A DNA stretch of 64,000 nucleotides from an uncultured Caulobacterales bacterium (GCA_903837135.1 CAILTK010000072.1:44927-108926), one strand, 5' to 3'; shown: positions 35,948 through 45,429, counted from the stretch's first letter. The notes: generated by a model from the letters alone, not told the origin. A program made the numbers and translations.

Positions 35948-38371
35948 ATGAACTCATCCACCCGCGGACCCTCCCAGCGCTCAGAGACGTCCGCCCACCG
36001 CGCGCGCATGCTCGGCCTGCTATCCACCGTGGGCGGGGCCGCCCTTTCCACCCTGATCGCCGCCCCGGCCTTGGCCCAGAGCGTCGCCGCGACGGATACG
36101 GCGGGCGGCGCCGTGGTTGCGACGATGGCCGCGCAGTCCACCACGACGGCGGCGCCGAACGCGGCGCCAGGGTCTTCGGTCAATCAGAACGAGGTCGTCG
36201 TCACCGGCACGGTGCAGCGCACGGGCAGCATCAACAACATCCCGGTGCCCCTGGTCGAGACGACTCAGGCGCTGAACGTGATGACCAACGCGGATCTGCA
36301 GCTCGCCAGCGTCACCACCTTCAACGACATCGCCCGCCTCGACTCCGGCACCTACCAGCCGGGCAGCCGCGCCGGCTTCACCCAGCTCTATTTCCGCGGC
36401 TTCATCTCCACCTTCACCGACTTCCCGCTGAAGATCGACGGCTTCCGCGCGGATGAGGCGATCATCCCGGAACTTTACATTTACGACAGTGTCCAGGTCT
36501 ACCTGGGCGCGGCGGCGACCAACTACGGCCAGTCCGACCCGGGCGGCATCGAAATCGCCATCTCCAAGAGCCCGAAAGACTATTTCGGCGGCGAGGCCTC
36601 GGTGGATATCGGCTCCTATGACCGATACGGTACGAGCTTCGACGTCTACGGCCCGATCACCGCGGACGGAAAGCTCAGCGCCCGCCTGGTCGGCGTGGCC
36701 TACACGGAACGTTCGGCCTTCGACTACCTCGGCGAAAAGCGTTGGACCCTGGCGCCCAGCATCCGCTGGAAGCCGACCGAAAACGACGAGTTCCTGTTCC
36801 TGTCGAGTTATTCTCAAAGCTGGTCGGGCGCGTCGGTGGGCTTCGGCCTGGCGCTGAACTCCGCCGGCCCCGGCGGAGCGGCCAACGGCAACAATTACAT
36901 TATCCCGCAGCTGCCGTTCTCCAAGCTCGGCGACAGCGCCCCCTGGGCGCGGCTCGACAAGAACTACGACAACGCCTCGCTCACCTACACCCACACCTTC
37001 CGGGGCGGTTTCGCCGACGGGTGGAAGCTGAAGTTCGGTGTCGAGCACGACGAGATCAATACGCCCGACTCCAAGTGGGCCTGGGTCGGCGACTTCGCGC
37101 CGATCTCGACCGACAAGCATTCGACGACGAACCTCTACATGTACTGGGGGACCAACACCAACCACCAGTGGGCGGGTGAAGTGAACCTGCTCGGGAACTT
37201 CCAAGCCCTGGGACACACCCAGACCTTCTCCATCGGCGGCGACTACACCGTCGGGATGATCGGGTATCACCCTTATGTGGGCAGCGCTGTCGCCGGATCG
37301 GCCAACATATTCGGCGGCGCCTTCAACATCTACGACAATAACTGGAGCGTCAGGCCCGGCTACAGCTCTCCGGCGCAGCAGGTCGCCATGTACGGTCAGA
37401 GCTTCAGTTACGCCTTCAACCGCAAGGACGTGAACTACGGCGAGGAGGCCCAGCTCTTGCTGCACCCGATCGACAAGCTCACCATCAACCTCGGCGGCCG
37501 CTTCTCGATGAGCGAGGAGACCCAACAGACCCAGTATACCTTCCCGGAGGCGCCCCTGAACGGGACGGCCTTCACCCAGACCCGGCCCGACGAGCATGAC
37601 TGGACCTATCAGCTCGGCGCCAGCTACCAGGTGCTCAGCCACGTCAACGCCTACGTCAGCTACGGCACCACCTTCGAGGCCGGCTCGGCCTTCGCCTACG
37701 ATCCGGCCAATCCGAACAGCGTCGGCAAATTCCTCGGCAATGTGCTTGGCCGAACCTACGAGGTGGGCCTGAAGGGCGAGGCGGCCAACAAGGCGTACAG
37801 CTGGTCGTTCGACCTTTATGACACCGCGATCACCAACGCCTTCCAGAAGGATCCGGCGCACCAGCGGTTCTCCATCGCCGAAGGGGCCGAGTCGGCCCAG
37901 GGATGGGAGTTCGAGTTCAAGGGCAAGATCACGCCGGCCTGGACCCTCTTGGTCTCGGCCAGCTCGGGCTGGAACGTCTTCACCGGCGGGGCGCTCAAGG
38001 GCTTCACCTCGCCCTTCCTGGCGAAGTTCGGCCTCTCGACCTTCTCGACCTATGAATTCCAGGAAGGGCCCCTCAAGGGCTTCGGCTTCGGCGGCGGCCT
38101 CGTCTACAAGACCATGCCCACCCCGACGACCTACAGCTACGACAGCGCCGGCAACATCTCGTTCATCAACTACGCCAGGGCCTTCAAGACCCACCAGGCC
38201 GAGGTGGACGTGAGGGCGTACTACAACGCCAAGCCCTGGAGATACGAGGTCTCGGCGACCAACATCCTGGATGAGCGCCATGCCGACGCCCGCTTCCTGA
38301 ACGCCGTGGAGTACGAGGTGTTCATGAACGAGCCCTTCCTGGCCTCCGCCAAGATCACCCGAAGCTTCTGA
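35948..38371 (+). CDS. TonB-dependent outer-membrane receptor (siderophore-receptor type)
   Basis: 807 residues from the ATG at 35948, preceded by GGGGCGA; upstream in-frame codons are non-coding in composition. A long signal peptide ends in ALAQS (about 40). A VVVTGT-type TonB box lies near residue 80-90. The plug has the FNDIARLDSGTYQPGSRAGFTQLYFRGF segment, followed by the 22-strand barrel. The protein ends in Phe (KITRSF), the outer-membrane sorting signal. The closest pattern is the FhuE/FpvA-like group, but with amidases and peptidases downstream a peptide-like ligand is more likely than iron-siderophore. First gene of the set running to 45329. Confidence 0.93.
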   Translation: MNSSTRGPSQRSETSAHRARMLGLLSTVGGAALSTLIAAPALAQSVAATDTAGGAVVATMAAQSTTTAAPNAAPGSSVNQNEVVVTGTVQRTGSINNIPVPLVETTQALNVMTNADLQLASVTTFNDIARLDSGTYQPGSRAGFTQLYFRGFISTFTDFPLKIDGFRADEAIIPELYIYDSVQVYLGAAATNYGQSDPGGIEIAISKSPKDYFGGEASVDIGSYDRYGTSFDVYGPITADGKLSARLVGVAYTERSAFDYLGEKRWTLAPSIRWKPTENDEFLFLSSYSQSWSGASVGFGLALNSAGPGGAANGNNYIIPQLPFSKLGDSAPWARLDKNYDNASLTYTHTFRGGFADGWKLKFGVEHDEINTPDSKWAWVGDFAPISTDKHSTTNLYMYWGTNTNHQWAGEVNLLGNFQALGHTQTFSIGGDYTVGMIGYHPYVGSAVAGSANIFGGAFNIYDNNWSVRPGYSSPAQQVAMYGQSFSYAFNRKDVNYGEEAQLLLHPIDKLTINLGGRFSMSEETQQTQYTFPEAPLNGTAFTQTRPDEHDWTYQLGASYQVLSHVNAYVSYGTTFEAGSAFAYDPANPNSVGKFLGNVLGRTYEVGLKGEAANKAYSWSFDLYDTAITNAFQKDPAHQRFSIAEGAESAQGWEFEFKGKITPAWTLLVSASSGWNVFTGGALKGFTSPFLAKFGLSTFSTYEFQEGPLKGFGFGGGLVYKTMPTPTTYSYDSAGNISFINYARAFKTHQAEVDVRAYYNAKPWRYEVSATNILDERHADARFLNAVEYEVFMNEPFLASAKITRSF

Positions 38372-38378
38372 CGAAATC

Positions 38379-38409
38379 CCGGCCCCGCGGGCGACGCCCG
38401 CGGGGCCGG
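38379..38409 (+). terminator. Strong stem-loop between receptor and amidase genes
   Basis: A perfect 14-bp stem (38379-38392 pairing with 38396-38409) of nearly pure G/C with a three-base loop GAC begins eight bases after the receptor stop codon. No T-run follows, so it is more likely an mRNA-stabilising or attenuating hairpin than a full terminator. It would let the receptor be made in larger amounts than the hydrolases that follow. Confidence 0.7.
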
Positions 38410-38430
38410 ACTCCGAAAGGAATACCGACC

Positions 38431-40074
38431 ATGTCTCAATGGACTCGTCGCGGCATGATGCTGCTGGCCGGCGCCGCGCTCGCGGCGGAGACCGCGGGCG
38501 ACCTGAGGCCGGCCCTTGCTCAGCCCTCGGACGGCGGCAAGGGATCAAAGAGCGCCAAGCTCGCCGACCTGACGCTGACCGAGGCTTCGGCGGCGATCCA
38601 AGGCGGTAGCGCGACCTCCACCGACCTGGTCAAGGCCCTGCTCGACCGGATCAATACGCTGAATCCGAAAGTGAATTGCTACATCACCGTGATGGGCGCC
38701 GAAGCGCTCGCCCAGGCGGCGGCGCTCGACGCCGAGTTCAAGGCCGGCCACATACGCGGGCCCCTGCACGGGATCCCGATCGGCCTGAAGGACAATATCG
38801 ACACCGCCGGCGTCCGCACCACGGCGGCCAGCCCGATGTTCCGGGACCGGGTACCGAGCGAGGACGCCGAGATCGTCCGCCGACTGAAGGCCGCCGGCGC
38901 GGTCATGATCGGCAAGCTGAACCTGCACGAGTTCGCCTTCGGCTGCACCGGCGACGTGTCCTATTTCGGCCCGACGCGGAACCCCTGGTCGCTGGCCCAC
39001 GTGACCGGCGGATCCTCGTCGGGCTCGGGCGCCTCGGTGGCCGCGCGGATGGCCTATGGGGCGCTCGGCACCGATACCGGCGGCAGCATTCGCGTTCCGT
39101 CGGCCTGGTGCGGGATCGTCGGCCTGAAACCCACCATCGGCCTGGTGTCGATCCGCGGCATCATCCCCTGCGCCGCCAGCCTCGACCACTGCGGGCCGAT
39201 GGCGCGCACCGTGGAGGACGCGGCGCTGATGCTGGGGTCGATGACCGGCTACGACGAGCTCGACATCTTCAGCGTGCCAAGCAAGTCCGAGGACTATGTG
39301 GCCTCGATGAAGCAGCCGGTGAAGGGCTTCCGCCTGTCGGCGCCGGCCTCGTTCTACGACCACATCGACGCCGAGATCGAGCCGGTGGTCATGGCCGCCG
39401 TCAAACACCTGTCGGAGCTGACCGCGGGGATCACCTCGCGCGCGCCCCTCTGGGACGGCGATCCGGGCGGCGCGCCCGGCGACGCGGAGTTCTATCACCA
39501 CGACCTGATCCAGAAGTACGGCTTCGACTACATGCCGCCCAACCGCGCCTGGTTGTCGCGGATCGACAACCCGCCGGCCGGCGGCAAGGTCGCCACCGCC
39601 GCGGACGACGCGCGGGCGCATCAGCGGCTGATGACCACCCGGCGCATGATCGACGGGGTGTTCAAGGACTTCGACCTGGTGGTGGTTCCGACCACGCGGA
39701 TGGCGGCGCCGAAGATCAACGACTCGCTGAAGCGGGAGATGATGGACACGCGCGGTCCCCTGGGCCGGGCCACCAAGGTCTACGACTTCTTCGCCGAGGA
39801 CAGCGGCTGCACCAACACCCACCCGTTCGATTCCTACGGCATCCCGGCGATCTCGGTGCCGTGCGGCTTCACCGCCAGCGGCCTGCCGGTGGGGATCATG
39901 ATCGCCGGACCGCACTTCGCCGAGGGCAAGGTGCTGGCCCTGGCCTACGCCTATCAGCAGTCCACGTCCTGGCATTCGCGGGCGCCGGCGCTCAGCGCCG
40001 ACATGCCGGTGCCGCCGATCGTCGAGAAGGCCGACGCCGCCGAGGACGCCAAGAAGAAGAACGCCGCCGCCTGA
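38431..40074 (+). CDS. Exported amidase signature family hydrolase, tandem copy 1
   Basis: 547 residues. The N terminus (TRRGMMLLAGAALAAE) looks like a twin-arginine signal. Triad: K120 (GLKDNID), the SSS run at 195-197 (TGGSSSGSG) and S219 (GTDTGGSIRVPS). The segment LHEFAFGCTGDVSYFGPTRNPW is shared almost exactly with the next gene. The C-terminal tail is Lys/Ala-rich. Tat export would place the folded enzyme in the periplasm. Downstream of the TonB receptor by 59 bp including the stem-loop, with AAAGGAA before the ATG. Substrate unknown; peptide or amino acid amides are plausible. Confidence 0.92.
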   Translation: MSQWTRRGMMLLAGAALAAETAGDLRPALAQPSDGGKGSKSAKLADLTLTEASAAIQGGSATSTDLVKALLDRINTLNPKVNCYITVMGAEALAQAAALDAEFKAGHIRGPLHGIPIGLKDNIDTAGVRTTAASPMFRDRVPSEDAEIVRRLKAAGAVMIGKLNLHEFAFGCTGDVSYFGPTRNPWSLAHVTGGSSSGSGASVAARMAYGALGTDTGGSIRVPSAWCGIVGLKPTIGLVSIRGIIPCAASLDHCGPMARTVEDAALMLGSMTGYDELDIFSVPSKSEDYVASMKQPVKGFRLSAPASFYDHIDAEIEPVVMAAVKHLSELTAGITSRAPLWDGDPGGAPGDAEFYHHDLIQKYGFDYMPPNRAWLSRIDNPPAGGKVATAADDARAHQRLMTTRRMIDGVFKDFDLVVVPTTRMAAPKINDSLKREMMDTRGPLGRATKVYDFFAEDSGCTNTHPFDSYGIPAISVPCGFTASGLPVGIMIAGPHFAEGKVLALAYAYQQSTSWHSRAPALSADMPVPPIVEKADAAEDAKKKNAAA

Positions 40075-40097
40075 CCGGCGGCCGGGAGGATGGTTCG

Positions 40098-41708
40098 ATG
40101 ATGGAATGGACGCGGCGCGAGCTGGGCGTTCTTGCGGGCGCCGCGCTGGGGGCGGGGACGACCGGCGCGGCGTACGCCCGGGCCGCGCAGGAGAAGAGCG
40201 GGGCCAAAGCAGACGTCCTTCCACAACTCACCCTGGCCGAAGCCTCCGCGCTCATTCAGGGTCGGAAGACCACCTCGACCGACTTGACCCGGGCCCTGCT
40301 CGACCGGATCAGCACCCTCAACCCGAAGGTCAACTGCTACATCACCGTGATGGCGGGGGAGGCCCTGGCCCAGGCGGCGGCGCTCGACGCCGAACTGCAG
40401 GCCGGCCGGTCGCGCGGCCCGCTGCACGGCGTCCCCATCGCCATCAAGGACAACATCGACACAGCGGGGACGCGCACCACGGCCGCCAGTCCCATGTTCA
40501 AGGACCGGGTGCCGACCGAGGACGCGGAGATCATCCGCCGACTGAAGGCCGCCGGCGCCGTGATCATCGGCAAGCTCAACCTGCACGAATTCGCCTTCGG
40601 CTGTACCGGGGACGTCTCTTACTACGGGCCGGCGCGGAACCCCTGGTCGCTCGACCGGGTGACCGGCGGCTCCTCGTCCGGCTCCGGCGCGGCGGTGGCC
40701 GCGTCGCTGGCCTACGGCGCGCTCGGCACCGATACCGGCGGCAGCGTGCGTGTGCCTTCCGCCTGGTGCGGCATCGTCGGTCTGAAGCCGACCTATGGGC
40801 TGGTGTCGATCCGCGGCATCATTCCGGGCGCTCTCAGCCTCGATCACTGCGGACCCATGGCGCGGACCGTGGAGGACGTGGCCCTGATGCTGGGGCCGAT
40901 GGCGGGATACGATCCGCTCGACATCTGCAGCGTCGAGAGCGAGCCGCAGAACTATGTGCAGGCGATGAGGCAGCCGGTGGACCGGCTCAGGCTATCCGCC
41001 CCGCAGTCCTTCTACGATCATCTCGATCCGGACATCGAACCGGTGGTCATGGCCGCCCTGGCGCAACTGACCAGGCTGACTGCCGGGGTGACGTCGCGGG
41101 CGCCGCTCTGGGAGGGCGAGATCGCCGGCGGCAGGGGCGATACGGCCCTGTACCATCGCGAACTGGTCGAGAAGTACGGCATGGAGTACATGGGCCCGAC
41201 GGCCGCCTGGGTCGAGCAGGCCGTGAACCCGCCCGCCGGCGCCAAGGTCCCGACCGCGGCGGACAACGCCCGGGAAACGCAGCGGCTGATGACCATGCGC
41301 CGGATGATCGACAAGGTGTTCAGGGACTTCGACCTGGTGGTCGTGCCGACCACGCGGATGGCGGCGCCCAGGATCAACGACGCCCTGGAGGTCGAACGCG
41401 GCTACGCCGAAGGTGGCGGGGAAGCCAAGGCCAAGAAGGTCTACGACTTCTATATCGCCGACAACGGCTGCGCGAACACCTATCCGTTCGACTCCTTCGG
41501 CATTCCGGCGGTGACCGTTCCGTGCGGCTTCACCAAGGCCGGCCTGCCGGTGGGGATTATGATCGCCGGACCGCATTTCGCCGAAGGGCGGGTCCTGGCC
41601 CTGGCCTACGCCTATGAGCAGTCCACCGGGTGGAAGTCCCGCTCGCCGGCGCTGAACGGCCAGACGCCTGTTCCTCCGATCGTAGAAGCGCTATCGACGA
41701 AAGCGTAG
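40098..41708 (+). CDS. Exported amidase signature family hydrolase, tandem copy 2
   Basis: 536 residues from the ATG at 40098, with GGGAGGA upstream. The Tat-like N terminus is WTRRELGVLAGAALGAG. Triad: K117 (AIKDNID), SSS at 192-194 and S216. It is very similar along its length to the gene just upstream, especially residues 70-235 where most positions are identical, so it arose by tandem duplication. Divergence is greatest in the signal peptide, in the region after residue 280 and at the C terminus, which may reflect altered substrate range. Followed 12 bp later by a serine hydrolase gene. Confidence 0.92.
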   Translation: MMEWTRRELGVLAGAALGAGTTGAAYARAAQEKSGAKADVLPQLTLAEASALIQGRKTTSTDLTRALLDRISTLNPKVNCYITVMAGEALAQAAALDAELQAGRSRGPLHGVPIAIKDNIDTAGTRTTAASPMFKDRVPTEDAEIIRRLKAAGAVIIGKLNLHEFAFGCTGDVSYYGPARNPWSLDRVTGGSSSGSGAAVAASLAYGALGTDTGGSVRVPSAWCGIVGLKPTYGLVSIRGIIPGALSLDHCGPMARTVEDVALMLGPMAGYDPLDICSVESEPQNYVQAMRQPVDRLRLSAPQSFYDHLDPDIEPVVMAALAQLTRLTAGVTSRAPLWEGEIAGGRGDTALYHRELVEKYGMEYMGPTAAWVEQAVNPPAGAKVPTAADNARETQRLMTMRRMIDKVFRDFDLVVVPTTRMAAPRINDALEVERGYAEGGGEAKAKKVYDFYIADNGCANTYPFDSFGIPAVTVPCGFTKAGLPVGIMIAGPHFAEGRVLALAYAYEQSTGWKSRSPALNGQTPVPPIVEALSTKA

Positions 41709-41720
41709 GGGGCGCGCGTC

Positions 41721-43205
41721 ATGAACAGTATGAGACCAGCCGCGACCGCCCTATGCGCGGCGCTTCTCGCCTGGACGCCTGTGGCGGCGCAGACCAGCCC
41801 GCCGCCGCCGCCCGTCGACGCCAAGGCCCAGGCCGAGGCGCTGCGGCTGGTGGACGAGTGGCTGGGCGGCGTCCAGGCGTACGACCGGGTTCCGGCCCTG
41901 TCGGCGGCGGTGGTCCAGGGCGACCGGATCGTCTGGTCCAAGGGCTGGGGCACGGTGGACGCGGCGCACACCATCCCCGCCACCTCCAAGACGCTCTACT
42001 CGATCTGTTCGATCTCCAAGCTGTTCACCTCTGTCAGCCTGATGCAGCAATGGGAGGCCGGGCGGGTGCGCCTGGACGAGCCGGTATCGACCTACCTGCC
42101 GTGGGCGAAGCTGAAACCCAGCGCCGACGACAGTCTGCCGATCACGCTTCGAACCATCCTGACCCACTCGGCCGGCCTGCCGCGCGAGTCCGACTACCCC
42201 TACTGGACCGGTCCCGACTATCCGTTTCCGACGCACGATCAGATCAAGGCCAAGTTCAGCGCGCAATCGCCGCTGTGGGCCGCCTCGCAGCGGTTCCAGT
42301 ACAGCAACCTCGGCCTGACCCTGGCCGGCGAGACCGTGGCCGCGGTCTCCGGAACCCCATACGCCGACTACGCTCAGACCCATGTGCTCGACCCCCTGGG
42401 GCTGAAGGACACCCACCCCTTCCTGCCGATGGACCTCTACGGCAAGCGGCTCGCCGTCGGCTGGGGCGCCGTGGAGCGCGACGGCAGCCGACCGTTGCTG
42501 AAACCGTTCGACGCCCGCGGCGTGACGCCGGCCGCCGGCTATACTTCGACGGCGGAAGACCTCGGCAAATTCGCCCTCTGGCAGTTCCGCCTGCTGCGGA
42601 CCGGGCATGAGGAGGTGCTGAAGGCCTCGACCCTGCGCGAGATGCAGCGTGTGCAGTTCATGGACCCGGACTGGAAGACCAGTTGGGGGCTCGGCTTCAC
42701 CGTCGGTCATCGGGGGGACCAGACCTACGTCGGGCACGGCGGCGACTGCCCCGGCTACCACACCACCCTGCAGCTGCGCCCGGCCACCGAGACTGCGGTG
42801 ATCGCCATGCTGACCGGCGCGGAGTCGCCCGGCGCCTACGCTCAGGCGGCCTTCGACCTGCTCGACAAGCGCAAGGCGTTCAAGTTCAGGGGCGCGCCGC
42901 CCGCGGCGGTGGATCTCGAGGCCTACACCGGCCGCTTCGGTGGACAGCCCTGGAGCTCGGAGATCGTGGTGACCCCGTGGGCCGGCGGCCTGGCGATGGT
43001 CTCGCTGCCCTCGCACAAGCCGGCGGACGAACTCACCATCCTCAAACCCAAGGGCGGCGACGTGTTCCGCAGGATCCGCGACGACGGCACCGAGGCGGAC
43101 GAGATCCGTTTCGAGCGCGACGCGGCCGGCAAGGTGGTCCGCCTCATCCAGTTCAGCAATCCCCGCGAGCGCACGGGCGCGCTCGATGCTCAGCGTACGG
43201 AATGA
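41721..43205 (+). CDS. Exported beta-lactamase-fold serine hydrolase (S12 type)
   Basis: 494 residues with a signal peptide (about 1-24). Motifs: S97-I-S-K100 (ICSISKLF), Tyr motif YSN in RFQYSNLGLTLAGE, and GHGG in YVGHGGDCPGYH replacing KTG. A C-terminal beta domain (about 390-490) follows. The GHGG and YSN variants point to an esterase or D-peptidase rather than a beta-lactamase. The stop overlaps the next gene in ATGA. It is similar in class to the enzyme at 30573, though the two are not close copies. Confidence 0.9.
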   Translation: MNSMRPAATALCAALLAWTPVAAQTSPPPPPVDAKAQAEALRLVDEWLGGVQAYDRVPALSAAVVQGDRIVWSKGWGTVDAAHTIPATSKTLYSICSISKLFTSVSLMQQWEAGRVRLDEPVSTYLPWAKLKPSADDSLPITLRTILTHSAGLPRESDYPYWTGPDYPFPTHDQIKAKFSAQSPLWAASQRFQYSNLGLTLAGETVAAVSGTPYADYAQTHVLDPLGLKDTHPFLPMDLYGKRLAVGWGAVERDGSRPLLKPFDARGVTPAAGYTSTAEDLGKFALWQFRLLRTGHEEVLKASTLREMQRVQFMDPDWKTSWGLGFTVGHRGDQTYVGHGGDCPGYHTTLQLRPATETAVIAMLTGAESPGAYAQAAFDLLDKRKAFKFRGAPPAAVDLEAYTGRFGGQPWSSEIVVTPWAGGLAMVSLPSHKPADELTILKPKGGDVFRRIRDDGTEADEIRFERDAAGKVVRLIQFSNPRERTGALDAQRTE

Positions 43206-44242
43206 TGCGACCCGCCCCTCTCCTCATCGCCGCCCTGCTGCTGGCGACGCCGCTGGCCGCCCTCGCGCAATCGGACCCGCCGGCCAAGACCCCGGCGCCG
43301 TCGATCTTCTCCGGGCCGGACTCCGCGGCCGACGTGATCCTGAAGCGGATCGACGATCTGCTCTGGTACCAGAAGCTCGGCGACATCGCCGAAGTCGACA
43401 AGAGCGAGTACACGGGCGAGCCCAATCCGCACCTGAAGAACAAGAAGGCGCCCGGCGCCGCCAACCCGATCCTGCTGCACTGCTACACCTTCATTCCCAA
43501 ACACCTCGACCGCTCGCGCAAACAGCCGCTGATCGTCTTCGTGCACCAGGGCGTGCATTCCAGTCTCGACACCACCATCGACGCCCACCTGATCCGCGAA
43601 CTGATCGAGCAGGGCTACACGGTGGTGGCCACCGACTATCGCGGCAGCACCGGCTACGGCCGCGACTTCTATGAGGCGATCGACTACGGCGGCCTGGAAG
43701 TCGACGACGTCTACAAGGGCATGCAGTGGATGCTGGGGCGCTACGGCTTCCTCGACCGGGGACGGGTCGGCATCGTCGGCTGGAGCCACGGCGGCCTGAT
43801 CACGCTGATGAACATCTTCGCCCACCCCAAGGCCTACGCCGCGGCCTATGCCGGCGTGCCGGTCAGCGATCTGGTCGCGCGGATGGGCTACGAATCCGAG
43901 GGCTATCGACAGCTCTACAGCGCCCCCTACCACCTCGGCGAAACCGTCCAGGAGGACATCGCCGAATACCGCAAGCGCTCGCCAGTGACGCACGCCAGGG
44001 AACTGGATACCCCGCTCCTGCTGCACACCAACACCAACGACGAGGACGTGAATTACCTCGAGGTCGAACACCTGATCCAGGCTTTCAAGGCGGAAGGAAA
44101 GCCGTTCGACTACAAGGTCTACCAGGACGCTCCGGGCGGCCATTACTTCAACCGCATGGACACGCCGATGGCGCTGGAGTCGCGGCGCGAGATCTATCTG
44201 TTCCTCGCGCGCCACCTGCACCCCGACGCTCCGGCGAAATGA
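43202..44242 (+). CDS. Exported S9-type alpha/beta hydrolase (peptidase domain only)
   Basis: 346 residues from the ATG at 43202 (ATGA overlap; an ATG at 43205 is equally possible). Signal peptide about 1-23. It consists only of the catalytic domain of S9 peptidases: oxyanion region VATDYRGSTGYG, nucleophile in GWSHGGL (near 196), Asp in NTNDEDVN (near 280) and His in PGGHYF (near 314). The beta-propeller that restricts S9 enzymes to oligopeptides is missing, so larger or non-peptide substrates could be accepted. It is co-transcribed with its neighbours. Confidence 0.9.
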   Translation: MMRPAPLLIAALLLATPLAALAQSDPPAKTPAPSIFSGPDSAADVILKRIDDLLWYQKLGDIAEVDKSEYTGEPNPHLKNKKAPGAANPILLHCYTFIPKHLDRSRKQPLIVFVHQGVHSSLDTTIDAHLIRELIEQGYTVVATDYRGSTGYGRDFYEAIDYGGLEVDDVYKGMQWMLGRYGFLDRGRVGIVGWSHGGLITLMNIFAHPKAYAAAYAGVPVSDLVARMGYESEGYRQLYSAPYHLGETVQEDIAEYRKRSPVTHARELDTPLLLHTNTNDEDVNYLEVEHLIQAFKAEGKPFDYKVYQDAPGGHYFNRMDTPMALESRREIYLFLARHLHPDAPAK

Positions 44243-44279
44243 CCGGCGGCCCCGCCGCCCCGACGACAGGAATGAGACC

Positions 44280-45329
44280 ATGAAAATCGGATCCGCCATG
44301 AAGGCTTTCCTGCTCGTCGTGCTGCTCGCGGCGCTGCCCGCGTCCCGCGTGGCCGCGGCCGCCCTGCCCCACGTGCTGGTGATCGCTACCGGCGGAACGA
44401 TCGGCTCCGCGCCCGGCGGCAAGTCGGTGAGCGGCGATCAGCTGGTCGGCTTCATTCCGGAGTTGCGCGGCGTCGCCGACGTGTCGGTGGAGACGGTGGC
44501 CGCCGTCGGTTCGAGCGCGCTGAGCTTCGCCGACTGGGCGCGCCTGGTGGGCCGCATCCGCGCCGCCTTCGCGGCGGACCCGGCCCTGGCCGGGATCGTG
44601 GTCACCCACGGCACCGACACCATGGAGGAGACGGCCTTCCTCCTCGACCTGGTGATCGCCGATCCGCGGCCGGTGGTGGTGACAGGTTCGATGCGGCAGA
44701 GCACGGTCACCTCCGCCGACGGTCCCGGCAACATGCTGGAAGCGATCATCGTCGCCGCCTCGCCGGCCTCCCGCGATCGCGGAACCCTGATGGTGCTCGA
44801 CGACGAGGTCCACGCCGCCGCGGCCGTGACCAAGACCAACACCACCAGTCTTTCCACCTTCAAGAGCCCGAACACGGGACCGGTCGGCCTGATCTCGTCC
44901 GCTGACGGACTGCGCTATCTGCGCCCGCCCGGTCGTTCGGGACACACCTACCCGCTGAAGCCGGAAGCAATCGCCGCCCTGCCGCGCGTCGATATCGTCA
45001 CCTCCTACCTCGGCGGCGACGACGCCCTGCTGCAGGCGGCGCTGAAGGCCGGAGCCAAGGGCGTGGTGATCGCCGGCTTCGGCAGCGGCACGATGACGCC
45101 GTCGGTCGAGCGGGCTTCGGCGGCGGTCGCCGGCGCCGGCACGCCGGTGGTGTTCTCCTCCCGTGTTTTGTCCGGCCCCGTTCACGACGGCTCCTACGGC
45201 GCCGCCCGATGGCCCGCGACCTTCGTCCGCAGCGGCCTGCTCAATCCCGCCAAGGCCCGCGTTCTTCTGATGGTGCACGTCGCGGCCGGCGTCGGCGAGA
45301 CTCTGCAACAGGCCTTCGCCCCCTACTGA
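44280..45329 (+). CDS. ansB: Exported L-asparaginase (type II)
   Basis: 349 residues with a signal peptide (about 1-26). The first catalytic Thr is T40 in IATGGTIGS and the second triad is T112-D113 in VTHGTDTMEET. The Lys expected further on lies in the SPNTGPVG/TKTNTTSLSTFKSP region (about 195-205). Type II enzymes release ammonia and aspartate from Asn in the periplasm. It is the last gene of the receptor-amidase operon, 37 bp after the S9-type gene, and would turn released Asn into Asp plus ammonium. Specificity (Asn versus Gln) cannot be read. Confidence 0.93.
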   Translation: MKIGSAMKAFLLVVLLAALPASRVAAAALPHVLVIATGGTIGSAPGGKSVSGDQLVGFIPELRGVADVSVETVAAVGSSALSFADWARLVGRIRAAFAADPALAGIVVTHGTDTMEETAFLLDLVIADPRPVVVTGSMRQSTVTSADGPGNMLEAIIVAASPASRDRGTLMVLDDEVHAAAAVTKTNTTSLSTFKSPNTGPVGLISSADGLRYLRPPGRSGHTYPLKPEAIAALPRVDIVTSYLGGDDALLQAALKAGAKGVVIAGFGSGTMTPSVERASAAVAGAGTPVVFSSRVLSGPVHDGSYGAARWPATFVRSGLLNPAKARVLLMVHVAAGVGETLQQAFAPY

Positions 45330-45429
45330 TATTTCGCAAGAGGAGGAGCCGCTCCCGACGCTAGGGAAAGGCGGCGAAACATTGTAGCTTGGATTCATCG
45401 CCGCAGAAGACGGCGTAGGGAAGGAAGCC

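Noticed and set aside
38676..41708. An apparent 1010-codon fusion protein reading through both tandem amidases
   Set aside because: The first half is the wrong frame of the first amidase (Arg-rich nonsense) and only from 40098 does it become the second amidase, which has its own ribosome site and Tat signal.
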